From Lotus japonicus (Eukaryota > Streptophyta > Magnoliopsida > Fabales > Fabaceae), in contig NC_080044.1 of the NCBI RefSeq assembly GCF_012489685.1, positions 44,454,964 to 44,518,963 of the forward strand: a stretch of 64,000 nucleotides of DNA, read 5' to 3'. How positions within the stretch are numbered: position 1 is the stretch's first letter; the number at the start of each line of letters is the position of its first letter. The position numbers and the translations under genes were made by a program. Shown one piece after another: positions 42,019 through 53,170 of the stretch. The notes beneath the pieces are model-generated. The model ran no database searches. It was not told the origin of the DNA and saw only the letters and a list, made by a program, of their open reading frames with translations.

Positions 42019-44210
42019 ATGAAGCTTCCCAAAATGTCTGCACAAGGTCAAACTTATTCCTCTCTTTCTCTTAATTCTGGGTCTGACGACGATAGAACCA
42101 CAGTTAGTCAAGAAGTTATTAAGGTTGATTCTGATTCCGAATCCAACAACTCGTCCTCCACTTCAAACCTTGCCAACAAGAAAACCCGCTCCATAACTTC
42201 TCACCTTTCTTCAGATAATCCTTCCATCTCGGAAGATTGACGCACCAGTGAAAAGTGCATGGATAATAAGTGCCTTTTCCGTTCCATTTGGAATAAGGTT
42301 CAATCTTTGAATAATAATCGCCTCAACGCCCAGGGTTTTACAAGAGTAAACCCTGAAACCGGCCATAACGATGATTTGTCCCTAAATGTCCCCCCTTGTG
42401 ATGATAATGACATTGTCACCCTTAAACCCTCAGGGGCCGATGGTGTGCCCTCTTGGTTTTTTCTTCATGGATATATTTTTACCGAGCTTTTCATGAAGCT
42501 CCCCTTTTCTCCTTTTGTCTGTGATATACTTACTTTCTTAAACCTCGCCCCGTGTCAGCTCTTACCGAACGCCTGGGGTTTCATTCGCTGCTTTGAATTG
42601 TTGTGTGAGCAGCTAAACTTCACCCCCACTTACCCCTTATTTTTTTATTTCTACAAAACTAGCATCGCCAAACCTCTTGTGTGTCTTTTGTTCCTCTCTC
42701 GGCCCGCCCCAATATGTCCATCTTTAAACCTTTAAAGAGTAATTTCAAACATTACCAGAAGAAGTTTTTTAAGATCGTTCACTTTCCAAAAATTCCCAAT
42801 CTTATCCTTGACTCAAAAGATCGCTCTTTGTTCCCTTTACATTGGACTGTGAACCCTCGCCGTGATATTACTGTTGTGCTCGAGGCGTTGACCGAGGAGG
42901 AGCAACAGGTCGCCTTATACATCCTTACCCTTCCTCAAATTTCCTGTTGTGACCTTCTCCAGGCCGCCGAAGATGAGAAACTTCAAGAATTTTTTTGTAA
43001 GTTTAGATTTATCGAATATACATCTTGTAGTGACAGTCTTCTTTGATCGCATGTTGTTGACTTGTATATTCTTTACTTTGTGTACAGCTAAGATGGGCAA
43101 GAGTAAGGGCGGCGTCGATCCTGATAGCATGCAGGCCTTTATTTCGAGCCAGGTCGAAACTGTTAAAGGTCAGAGAAAGAATGAGAAGAAGGACCCCAAG
43201 GGCGAAAGAAAGAAGTCACCGCTGGTTGATGATCGTGAGCCCAAACGCCAGAAATCTGGTGGCTCTTCCAAAAGTGATCCTAAGCAAACAACTTTGACTG
43301 ATTCTTTGTCTAAGGCTCACAGGGAGAGAAAACCTCACGGCAACATTCCCCTGCCCAAGCATCAAACTTCTGGTGCTTTTGACAACTTGGTGGCCGCCTC
43401 CAGCCCTGTTCCTCAATCATCGCGAGACGCGGTGCCCGGTAGTGACACCAACGCTTTTCACAGCGTTTTCGATACTAAATTCAATGGGCTCCATTTTATG
43501 GAGAGGAATTTTAATACCCAAATTCCTCATGAAGTGGCCTATCAAAGTGTCGAGGTGCGGTGACCCTCGCCGTGAACCAAGCCCTCGCTGCTGCCAGCTG
43601 TGCCGCTGGTCTTCTCCCTCATCTGAAGAACATTGAAACTGAGAAGGCCCGCGCCCAACTGAAGCTTGAAGAGGCTAAGGCGGCCTATTCCCATTTGAAA
43701 ACTGAGATGGATACCGCTGCTAAGCGTGCTGATACTGCCAAGAAGCAAACTGAGGATGCTTTGGCTGGTGTTCGTCGTCAGTTACAAGGGGCGACGAAGG
43801 ATCTCGCCAAGGAGAGGGCTGCGAAAGCGGGTCTTGAAACCAAGCTTGATGCTGCGGAGAAAAAGATCAAGAAGCTTGAGGCCGAGCTGAAGGAATCTGA
43901 CGAGACTCTTTTGGAAAAGAGTTCTCGCCAGTATGTCCTTGGTCATCAAGGCGCCAAGGCTCAACTGCAGATTCTGTATCCTAAGTTGGATTTCTCCCAA
44001 TTTGGCTTCATGAAGAAAATTGTGGATGAAAAGGTCATTGGTCCCGCTGATCCCGACGTGCGCAGCCTTCCCTTTATGCAAGAATCTGATGATGAGGAAG
44101 ATGAGGAAGCCACGGGCGAGGGCGTGAAGAAAGTTGCCACCAACACCGATGGAGAAACCCATGGCAAGGGCGTGGAGACAGATGCCTCCAATGCTGATGC
44201 AGACAAGTGA
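42019..44210 (+). pseudogene. Antisense ORF of the Tat element (Transposase_28/'putative gypsy-type' protein)
   Basis: The ORF runs opposite to gag-pol. An acidic Ser-rich start (42019-42240, ending in TGA) is followed by a domain with LNLAPCQLLPNAWGFIRCFE (42529-42597). Next is KPLKSNFKHYQKKFFKIVHF, reached after a frame change near 42680. A basic linker region lies at 43090-43560 (KGERKKSPL), possibly after an intron ending at 43088. Last is a long Lys/Glu/Ala coiled coil (43560-44100) with an acidic tail. The layout matches the antisense proteins known from Tat/Grande-type elements, whose role is unknown. At least one stop and two frame changes exist, and introns may explain some. Confidence 0.7.
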
Positions 44211-44695
44211 AGAATAACTAAGTTTAAATTTTTCTGCCTGTTTGTAATTGGGCTCTTTGTTTTTAAGTTGTTATTGCTTGGATCTTGGGCCTCGCCCTTC
44301 TCTTTTTTTTTTTGTAATGACTATGATATTTGGGCCTTACCCCTTTTCCATTTTTAATTACCATGTGCTGCAATTAATATGATTTTATTGGCTTTTTTAC
44401 TGAGGCTTTGATCGCCCTTTGGCGAGGCTTTTTTATGCTTGGTACAATGGCCAAGTCTTAGGCACATTTTACTGGCCTTAGTCGTTTTACGGACGGGGCT
44501 TGGGTTCTAGTGGCCACTAGAATTGCCAAGGCTTTGTTTGCTCAGTGATGGCACTTTCTGATTGCGAAAGCTTTTTGTCATACTAGATCATCGCCATAGA
44601 AAAATTGATTAAGAAAGTTCATGAGTTAGATCTTGTCAGTTGTGACGAATATCATACTGTAAAACTTTTCTCATTTCTTTGAATAAAACTAGGAT
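44211..44695. other. Non-coding spacer between antisense ORF and pol
   Basis: The 3' ends of the plus-strand ORF and the minus-strand pol face each other across about 480 bp without an ORF. It presumably holds the terminators of both transcripts. Confidence 0.4.
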
Positions 44696-46145
44696 CTATA
44701 GATCCTTACATGAGAGTTTCCTCCCTTCTTTTACATAGGTCGCCTCATTAAAATCTTTTTTCAAGGAAAAAAGAGTGCGACTTTCTTGTACTTGACTATA
44801 ATATTGTCTCAAACTGGAGGCGTTCCACGTGCGACGCACTGCACCGCCATCAAGTTGTTCAAGCTTGTACGCCCCTGCGCCTACTTCAGCTTTAACCCTA
44901 AAGGGTCCTTCCCAGTTTGGTGTCAACTTGTTTTTTCCTGAAGTCAACGTTCTTTCACGCAACACTAGGTCTCCCGCCTTCATTTTTCAGGGGACGACCT
45001 TGGTTGCGTATTTACGGGCGACCCTTACTTTTCCAGCTTCATTGCGTAAGTGCGCCTCTCTTTGCAGTTCTGGAAGTATGATTAAGTTTGCAATCAAATT
45101 GTCGTTGTTTCCTCTTCATTCCTGTTCATAACTCTCCTGCTTTGGTTTTCGACTTCTACGGGCAACATAGCATCAGAACCATAGGTCAGCCTATAGGGCG
45201 TTTCCCCGGTACTTGTTTGCACTATAGTGTTATACGCCCACAAGACTCCTGGTAACTCTTCCGCCCACCATCCTTTCGCCTCATCTAGTTTTTTCTTCAA
45301 CCCATTCAGTATAACCTTCTTGGCCGCCTCAGCTTGGCCATTTGTTTGGGGATGCTCGACTGAAGCGAAACGCATGTCAATCCCTAGGTCAGCACAAAAG
45401 TCTTTGGTCAATGCACTGGTGAATTGTGTGCCATTGTCCATGACAAAGCCATTGGAACTCCAAAGCGACACACAACTCACCGCCACAAGAAATTTTTTAT
45501 CTTGGTTGCAGTAATAGTGGCTAGTGCTTCAGCTTCTATCCACTTGGTGAAATAGTCCACCGCCACCACAATGAATTTCATTTGAGCCTTAGCTTTTGGG
45601 AAAGGTCCTAGGATGTCCGTCCCCCACATGGCGAAAGGCCATGGGGCGGTCATTATTGTGAGTTGTTCAGGCGGTGTCATGTGTACATCAGAAAAAATTT
45701 GTAACTTCGAGCATTTCTTCACATATTCAAGGCAATCTTGTTTGATAGTTGGCCAATAGAATCCCGCCCTGAGTACTTTCACAGCCAAAGACCGCCCTCC
45801 AATGTGGCTTGAGCAGACTCCTTCTTGAACTTCAGCCATTATTTCCTGAGACTTAGCGGTATCTACGCATTTAAGCATTTGGGACATAATCCCCCGCCTA
45901 TACAATTGTCCCCCAACCAAGATATAAAAGCTAGCCTCTCTTCTTTTTCCCCTGGTATTTTTGCTTTTATCCTGAGGTTGCTGACTTAAGAATTCGATAA
46001 TCGGATCCATCCAAGATGGTCCACCGTTCTCTATAGCCTTTGCCACTTTAAATTCGACCATATATGTACTTGGGGGGGGGGGTAAGGTTTCCTGTATCAC
46101 AGTTTGGTAATTCCCGAGTCGCCCAGGACTTGCCAATTTAGCCAA
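44696..46145 (-). pseudogene. Tat integrase, broken
   Basis: Pieces 46145-45477, 45486-45094 and 44983-44696. The zinc domain begins SHIGGRSLAVKVLRAGFYWP, but its last Cys pair is damaged: KKCSKLQIF has Leu where the second Cys is expected. The catalytic core has WGTDILGPFP (Asp), VMDNGTQF (Asp) and HPQTNGQAE (Glu). The C-terminal part has LTPNWEGPFRV. Stops separate the pieces near 45480 and 45090. The enzyme would insert cDNA into host DNA, and here it cannot work. Confidence 0.85.
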
Positions 46146-46196
46146 TGCATCTGCGCGCTCATTTTGGCTTCTTGGTATGTGCTCAATCTTAACTTG

Positions 46197-46424
46197 TTAT
46201 ATCGCCTGAATAAGCCTCTGGACAATTTCTAGATACTTAGACAGTTGTGGGTCCTTCACCTTGTACTCGCCGCGAACTTGCTTTACAACCAACTGAGAGT
46301 CGCCCTTTATGTTTAGCTGCACTCCAAGTTCAATGGCAAGACTCAAACCAGCTATCAATGCCTCATACTCAGCCTGTTTTTTGCTCGCCCGGAATTCAAA
46401 CTTTAACGATTGATCAATCAGCAT
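46197..46424 (-). pseudogene. Second (archaeal-type) RNase H of the Tat element
   Basis: AEYEALIAGLSLAIELGVQL carries the conserved Glu. It is followed by KGDSQLVVKQVRGEYK, with the Asp of the third block, then VKDPQL. This extra domain after the retroviral-type RNase H is diagnostic of the Tat clade and thought to add active RNase H function. Its upstream end (the first Asp) lies near 46490-46530 across a stop. Confidence 0.8.
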
Positions 46425-46631
46425 TCTTTATGGGCTTTCGATTGACACACCAGCCCCATTTCCTGATTCATTTGACGAACCATCAACTAAAAGTACCCAC
46501 TTTGAATTTTCTTTGTCGCCTTCAGTAGGCGTTAGTTTTGCTACAAAGTCAATCAAACTCTGAATTGTGACTTGTCCTCTTGGTTCATAAATGATATCGT
46601 ATTCCGACAGTTCTACCGACCAACTAACCAG

Positions 46632-48257
46632 TCACCATGATAAATCAGGTTTCTGTAAAACTTGCCGCAGAGGAATGTCAGTCTTGACCCTTATTTGAAA
46701 GCTCTGAAAGTATGGCCGAAGTCGCCTGGCCGTTTTCAGTATTGCTAGAGCTGCCTTTTCTATTTTTTGGTAACGCACCTCCGCCCCTTGCAGTGTATGA
46801 CTAACAAAGTATATGATTTTGTACTGCTTGTTTTTTTCCTGAAGCAAGTCTGTGCTGACCGCCGCATCGATGACTGCCAGGTAAAGAGTCAAAGGAATCG
46901 CCGGTGTAGGTTTGGTCAGCATAGGTGGCGAGGCCAACAGCTCTTTCAGCTGCTGGAAAGCGTCTTCACACGCCCCTGTCCATTGAAAAGTTGTATTCTT
47001 TTTTAAGCATGCAAAAAATGGTGCCGCCTTATCGCCTGCCTTTGGCAAAAAGCGAGATAAGGCCGTCGATCGTCCTGTCATCCTTTGGACCTCTCGAATG
47101 TTAGACAGGCTTTTCATGTCCAAAATAGCCTTGCATTTGTCTGGATTAACCTCGATCCCCCTTGAAGTGATCATAAATCCTAGGAATTTACCGCCCAAAA
47201 TTTCGAAGGAACACTTTTCCGGATTCAACCTCATGTTGTACTTCCTGATCTGTGCGAATGCCTCGGCCAAGTCTTTGTGGTGCTCGCCCCCTTTAACAAT
47301 TTTAACAATCATATCATCCACGTAAACTTCCATATCTCTTCCCACTTGGCTTGCAAAAACTTTTTCCATCAAACGCTGGTAAGTTGCTCTTGCATTTTTT
47401 AATCCAAAAGGCATTGTCCTATAGCAGTAATTCGCCTGACTAGTCATGAACACCGTTTTTTCCTCGTCTGGGCGGTACATCATGATTTGATTGTAACCCG
47501 AATATGCATCCATCAAACTTAGCATTTCATTTCCAGAAGCCCCATCTACTAACTTATCCACGTTTGGGAGTGGATATGAATCCTTTGGGCACACCTTGTT
47601 TAAACTTGTGTAATCCGTACACATCCTCCATTTTCCATTTTCCTTTCGTACCATGACCACATTTTCTAACCAAGTTGGGTATTGAATTTCTCTGATGAAC
47701 TTTCCTTCCAGTAATTTCTGGGTTTCCATCTGCACCGCCTTATCCTTTTCCTCGCCCATTCGTCTTCGGGCTTGTACCACAGGTTTAGCCCCGGATAGAA
47801 TTGATAAGTGATGAGATATAACATCGGGGTCAATGCCCGGTACATCCTTGATCGTCCAAGCAAATAGATCCAAATTATTTTTGAGTAGGTCGACCAGCCG
47901 GTCTTCTTGTTCTTTTGACAGGGTGCTTCCAATTTTCAAAGCTCGCCCCAGCACCTGAATAAATTTTGTTTCCTCCGCAGGTTGAGGTCGCAATTCCTCT
48001 GAGTCATCACATGGATCCAAATTAAAATCTTCATGTGGAAAGATTTCCGTGACACGATGAGCTTCCTTGGCCGCCTTTTTACCATAAAGTGTCAGACTTT
48101 CAGCATAACATGCTCTTGCAGCCTCTTGATCCACCCTTAAAATTCCAATTTTTCCATTACAAGCTGGATACTTCACTGTTAAATGGGCGGTTGAGATTAT
48201 AGACACACTTTGTTTAAAGTATCGCGCCCCAAAAGTACATTGTACGTCGCCCTGCAT
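46632..48257 (-). pseudogene. Tat reverse transcriptase and first RNase H
   Basis: A 541-codon open stretch. RT blocks are WRMCTDYTSLNKVCPKDSYP, LSLMDAYSGYNQI, MPFGLKNARATYQ and the active-site motif YVDDMIVK. A connection and an RNase H-like part follow (LTLYLAVIDAAVSTDLLQE). The RNase H lacks typical acidic residues at some points, as expected for the degenerate first RNase H of Tat elements. It is separated by a frame change from the protease upstream. The RT core itself appears complete. Confidence 0.88.
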
Positions 48258-48288
48258 GGAAGAACTAAATACTTCACTTGGAATTTTT

Positions 48289-48594
48289 TCACAAATTCCC
48301 CTTCTCCAAAAGCTGTTGCCAACTCCACATATCCTCTGTCTCCTTTAAGCCTAGCCTTTGAAATGCGTCGCCAAAAATGATGTCCGCGGAACTACTTTGG
48401 TCCAAAAAGACCTTCTTAGTAACATAGTTGTTCACTCGCAAAGTCACCACTATTGGATCGTTGTCATGTGGAATCACATGAGCGAAGTCTTTAGGCGTGA
48501 AAGTGATAGGAGTGTGGGTTAACCAACACTCACCCTCATAGGCTTTGTGTACTGAATTCACCGCCTCCACATACCTTTTTCGTCCTTTAATCAA
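48289..48594 (-). pseudogene. Tat aspartic protease region
   Basis: VNNYVTKKVFLDQSSSADII is the protease active-site segment. In this clade it normally reads DQGSSADI, so the Gly after Asp-Gln is Ser here. Upstream the frame includes a degenerate gag zinc knuckle remnant, GHTMDNC, then a TAG near 48620. Confidence 0.75.
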
Positions 48595-49937
48595 TCTCTC
48601 AATCTCCTTGCGCAGAGTCTAGCAATTATCCATAGTGTGTCCACATTCGCAGGAGGTCGCCTAGGTGGCCTTGGGTATTGGACTACATTTGTTTTCCCTA
48701 CTGCTCGTAAGATCGTACTGAGAGGAGCATTCAGTTTGGTTTGTTGCCCTTGGGCGGGTGCATTTCCTCCTTGATTCGCTAAAGCAGGTTGAGCATTTCG
48801 ATGCCAAGTGTTACTTTGTGGCCACTGCCTGCCTGAAGGGTTGGGCGCCGGCCTTTGTTGGCGCGGTGTTTGAGCTGGGCGTTGCTCTTTTGAACCACGC
48901 CCCCTTTCTACTGTAACTTCAGGTTGAGTACGCCAGTCGTCTCTATCTTTTTTGGTCTGTTCATCTTGTTCCACTAAGATGAATTCATGCGCCCTGGCAC
49001 GTAAGTCCATCATGTCCTTGGCGGGTCTTCTAGTTAAGTCTTTGTTCAACGAGCCACACCTGAGCCCATTCTTGAAGGCCGCCACACATACTTTTGGACT
49101 GGCGTCCTCTAATTGAACTGAAACTCGACTGAAACGAGCCATATACGTTTTGATGCGTTCGCCCACGTGCTGACGGATGTTGAACAAATCAGCCGGGGTC
49201 ACCTTTTGAGTTTGATTGGCTGAAAATTGTGTTAGAAACTTGGTTGACAAATCGGTGAAGTTTGAAATGGAATATGGAGGCTGTTTGATAAACCAAGTCA
49301 TTGCCACGCCCTTTAATGTGGAAGGCAATAATCTGCATTTTACCGCATCAGTCGCCCCTCCAATGACCATTTTAGTATTGAAATACCGTAAATGATCTAT
49401 CGGGTCAGTGTCGCCTCCATACATATCCAATGTCAAAGTTTGCAAGTGCTCCGGAATCTCAACTGCAGCCACAATGGGCGCAAATGGCTGAAAATCTACC
49501 ACATCCTCCGCATCCACACGCTGGCCCTGCCTCAGATCACACATTTGATTAAGATATTCCACTTGAGCTTGTAAGTGCTCATTCTGACGCTGCACCGCCT
49601 GGATAGAATCCAACACCTGCTTCAATTCAGCAGATGATGCTCCCAATGCATTGTCCGGCACCTGCACAGGTGTTTCAGCTTGCTGATCACCAAAAGCATC
49701 TACCTTCGGGGTGGGAAGCTTTGTTTTAAGGTCCAAACCGGACCTGACAGCCACACCTGGCTGTACCAGATTTTCTGGAACCGTGGTGGCGTGAGATCGT
49801 ACTGCCACCGAGGCTCCATCAGGAGAAGCTTCCCCCTCCAGTTCAGGTCGGACCACGTGTGCCTGGCTTCTACCTCCACTATGCCGGCCACCACCACGAC
49901 GGCGTGGTGCTCTCCCACCACAAGAACGTGTCTCCAT
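48591..49937 (-). CDS. Tat Gag protein (C-terminus frame-shifted)
   Basis: About 448 codons. I take the ATG at 49937 because the upstream ATG at 50027 falls in the LTR. The N-terminal part is Arg/Gly-rich. A coiled coil (LKQVLDSIQAVQRQNEHLQA) precedes the Retrotrans_gag domain (TLDMYGGDTDPIDHLRYF, then KGVAMTWF and IRQHVGERIKTYMARF). The C-terminus is Gln/Pro-rich. The final ~20 codons are out of frame with the expected CCHC knuckle, whose remains (CECGHTMDNC) lie in another frame at about 48620-48650. Gag would form the virus-like particle. Confidence 0.8.
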   Translation of the reverse strand: METRSCGGRAPRRRGGGRHSGGRSQAHVVRPELEGEASPDGASVAVRSHATTVPENLVQPGVAVRSGLDLKTKLPTPKVDAFGDQQAETPVQVPDNALGASSAELKQVLDSIQAVQRQNEHLQAQVEYLNQMCDLRQGQRVDAEDVVDFQPFAPIVAAVEIPEHLQTLTLDMYGGDTDPIDHLRYFNTKMVIGGATDAVKCRLLPSTLKGVAMTWFIKQPPYSISNFTDLSTKFLTQFSANQTQKVTPADLFNIRQHVGERIKTYMARFSRVSVQLEDASPKVCVAAFKNGLRCGSLNKDLTRRPAKDMMDLRARAHEFILVEQDEQTKKDRDDWRTQPEVTVERGRGSKEQRPAQTPRQQRPAPNPSGRQWPQSNTWHRNAQPALANQGGNAPAQGQQTKLNAPLSTILRAVGKTNVVQYPRPPRRPPANVDTLWIIARLCARRLRD

Positions 49938-50004
49938 CAAAATTGATCTGCCTCTCACGTCAGTAGAAGAACAATCACTGAGTAAGAGCCTCAGACGACG
50001 CCAA

Positions 50005-50339
50005 TGTTCTGTCCTAAGGTCTAACAATGGTTATAAAGTATCCTTGATAAACCCTAGCAGAGCTAAAAGAATATATATGATGTATGAATAAGGAAATTAT
50101 CTCATTAATGATAAAAAAGGTACCTAGTACAAGGTGAGGACACCTCTTTTATAGTGGGAGTGGTCCTTACATGCAATGCCCAAATCCCAATGTGGAATAA
50201 GACAAATATATATGCCCCTAAATATAAACAAGACAAAGTAACTCGGGCCCACGTATTCCTGCTGGGACCCATGCCTTTATCCATAAGGCAATAGTCTTAC
50301 TGGGCGGGTCAACGAGCTTGTGCTGACCCGCCCAGTCCA
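50005..50339 (-). repeat. 5' LTR of the Tat element
   Basis: 335 bp, matching 41040-41402. It is bounded by TGTTCTGT and GTCCA on plus, followed by CTATT. Confidence 0.88.
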
Positions 50340-50344
50340 CTATT

Positions 50345-51852
50345 CTATTATAATTTTGGGAAATTATATTTCGAAGTTATCTTTGTCTTTTGTGAAGGGA
50401 TGACCTACACTAACAAGTTACCTCCCTTATTTACCTATGATAGCCTAGCTTAATGAGATATTCTTTTGTGCTCAAACATCTCCATGGAATATTCTTTATT
50501 CCATTTCTCTCTCAACCACTCAATCTCTCATCCTTATCCTTGCACATCACCCCTTCTCTTAACAACCACTCATTCAAAATTCAAATTTCCACCACTTTCT
50601 CTCTCTTCATGTGGGCCCCACCCCACCCAATCAAATCACCCACTCTTCCTTCTCACCTCATGCCCTCTCTCCTTCTCACTCGTTCACTTTCTTTCTCTCT
50701 CACTCTTTTTCTCAACACTCATCATCATCTTATTCTTCTTTTTTTTTCTCTGCAGCAACAAAGTATCACCACCATCACCTTCTTCTCTTCTCCTTCACCA
50801 CCATTAACACACCACCATCCTTCTATCTTCATCAGTATCATCTCCTTCTTTTCCTCTAGCAGCCAAACGACCACCACCACTGTTCCTGGTTCTGAACTTC
50901 CTCTCTTGTACAAAGCCACCACTGGCCAAACCACTACCGTGACGCCTTGGCCTCGTCAGGTCCAAAGCCATGAGCACCACCACCTTCAAGAGTGACGAGA
51001 AGCAACATAGAACAGAGGAGAAACGAAACCCTAGCTGCCGCCACCTTCAATCCCCGATCTATGGCGAACTGCTTGTTATTTTGAGAAACCGACACCACCA
51101 CTGCACTCACCTCACCGTCCGCAACAAAACCCCTAAAAAAAAGTCGATTATGCCGCCCTTCGCCGTGAGCCACCGCCAAAGACGATTTCTGGCAAGCCAC
51201 TGACCTGCAACTTGTTGTATCTCTCTCCTCCAGCCTCTGTTGGCCACGAAACCACCACCATCGTGTTCTTGGTATCGAGAGGAGCAAGACCCATCAACCC
51301 CTTTCACCTCCGGCGGCTGCGTCACCGCGCACCACTGTCTTCTCCGGTGAGACCTTCGCCGGAGAATTTCTAGAATGCTTCCCAGTGAGTTTTGACCTTA
51401 TGAACTCATTTTTAGACTCCAAGCTTTGTTTTTATGAAGGGAAAGTAATGTTTTCCTTGCTTTGATTCATATATTAGGTGTTTTGAGGGGTTAAAGCTTA
51501 TGGGCCACGCTCTACCCTCAAGAGGAAGATGAAAAATCCATTTGAAAATCTATGTTGTATTGATGTTGTCACGTGATTATAGTAGACAACTGATTTGTCA
51601 AATACATATGTTTCGTATTGGTTATTGGAACCGTGTTCTTCATGCTTCATATGAATTGTAGTCATTTCTGTTAGAAAACTTTTCCTGCTGGTTTCATGTA
51701 ATTTCGATTTTTGTAGCTCGAGTTATACGTTTTTTAGTGAGCATGGGTTAAGCTCACAAACTGTTGTTAGTGTTTGTTTTTTCCTGAATTTTATACTTCG
51801 AATTTCAACTCAAAAATTTATAGGGATTTCCTGAATTTTGCATTCAGTAGGG
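50345..51852 (+). repeat. Tekay-like LTR continuation forming the left arm of a fold-back
   Basis: This is the continuation of the LTR begun at 40723. From about 50559 to 51852 it is matched in inverted orientation by 51891-53170. It is non-coding. A pyrimidine-rich, 5'UTR-like part lies at 50610-50900, and ORFs there are low-complexity Ser/His/Thr. Confidence 0.6.
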
Positions 51853-51890
51853 TTTTTAAAATGGCATCTTAATGCTTTGGAGTAGGAAAA

Positions 51891-53170
51891 CCTATTGAAT
51901 GCAAAATTCAGAAAATCCTTGTGAATCTCTGTAAATTTTCAAGTCGAAATTCGAAGTACAAAATTCAGGAAAAAACAAACATTAACAGTAGTTCGTGAGA
52001 AACAGGCTAATAGTAGTTTGTGAGAAACGGGACAACCTAACCCATGCTCACTAAAAAGCGTATAACTCGAGCTACAAAAATCGGAATTACATGAAACCAG
52101 CGGGAAGAGTTTTCTAACAGAAATTACTACAATTCATATGAATAGCACAGTTCCAGAAATGGACACGAAATATAAGTATTTGATAGATCAGTTGTCTACT
52201 ATAATCACGTGACAACCCAACAATACAACAAAGATTTTCAGATGGTTTTACCATTTCCTCTTGAGGGTAGAGCGTGGCCCATTAGCTTTAACTCCTCAAA
52301 ACACCTAATACATGAATCAAAGCAAGGAAAACATTATTTTACCTTCACAAAAACTAAGTTTCGAGTCCAAAAATGAGTTTAGAAGAGTCAAAACTCACTG
52401 GAAAGCATTCTGGAAATTCTCCGGAGAAGAAGGTGGTGCGTTGTGGCGCTATCACCCGAGGTGAAAGGGGTTGATGGGTCTTGTTCCTCTCGGGGCCAGG
52501 AATACGATGGTGGTTTCATGGCCAACCGAGGTTAGAGGGAGAGAAACAGCCAAGTGCAGGTTGGTGTTTCACATGAAATCGCCTCCGGCGGCGGCTCACG
52601 GCGGAGGGCGGTGAAATCAACGTGTCTTTGAGGGAGTTTGTTGCGGACGGTGAGGGGAGATCGGGGATTGAAGGTGGCATCGACTAGAGTTTCGTTTCTC
52701 CTCTGTTCTATGTTGCTTCTTGTCGCTCCTGAAGGTGGTGGTGCTCACGGCTCTGGACCTGGCAAGGTCGAGGTGTCACAGTGGTGGTATGGCCGGTGGT
52801 GGCTCTGTACAAGAGAGAAAGTTCAGAACCAAGAACAGTGGTGGTGGTCGTTTGGCTGCTAGAGGAAAAGAAGGAGATGATAGTGATGAAGAGAGAAGGA
52901 TGGTGGTGTGTTAATGGTGGTGAAGGAGAAGAGAAGAAGATGATGGTGGTGATACTTTGTTGCTGCAGAGAAAAGAAAAAAGAAAAAGAAGATGATGAGC
53001 GTGGAGAAAAAGAGTGAGAGAGTGCGTGAGAGAGAAAGAAAGTGAACGGGTGAGAATGAGAGAGGGCGTGAGTTGAGAGGGTAGAGTGAGTGATCTGATT
53101 GGGCGGGGTGAGGCCCACGTGAAGAGACTAAAAGTAGTGGAAATTTGAATTTTGAATGAGTGGTTGTTAA
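51891..53170 (-). repeat. Right arm of the 2.6-kb fold-back
   Basis: Reverse complement of 50559-51852, with about 10% differences by eye and a 38-bp loop (51853-51890). It ends abruptly at about 53170, where antisense-ORF-type coding starts again. Confidence 0.75.

Larger units (their letters stand above)
41040..50339 (-). mobile_element. Tat-lineage Ty3/gypsy retrotransposon with antisense ORF
   Basis: LTRs at 41040-41402 (3') and 50005-50339 (5') start TGTTCTGT and end CCA on the plus strand. They differ by an indel of about 28 bp and some substitutions. The duplication CTATT flanks the element (41035-41039, 50340-50344). A primer-binding site reading TTGGCGTCGTCTGAGG on the minus strand adjoins the 5' LTR. 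Minus-strand order: gag, protease, RT, RNase H, second RNase H, integrase. A plus-strand gene lies between integrase and the 3' LTR. The double RNase H and the antisense gene mark the Tat lineage. Several stops show it is inactive and older than the Reina copy. Confidence 0.9.

Noticed and set aside
50453..50995. 180-codon plus-strand ORF rich in Ser/Thr/His
   Set aside because: It arises from a CT- and CAC-rich tract in the fold-back arm. The inverted arm gives mirror ORFs, so it is repeat composition, not a gene.
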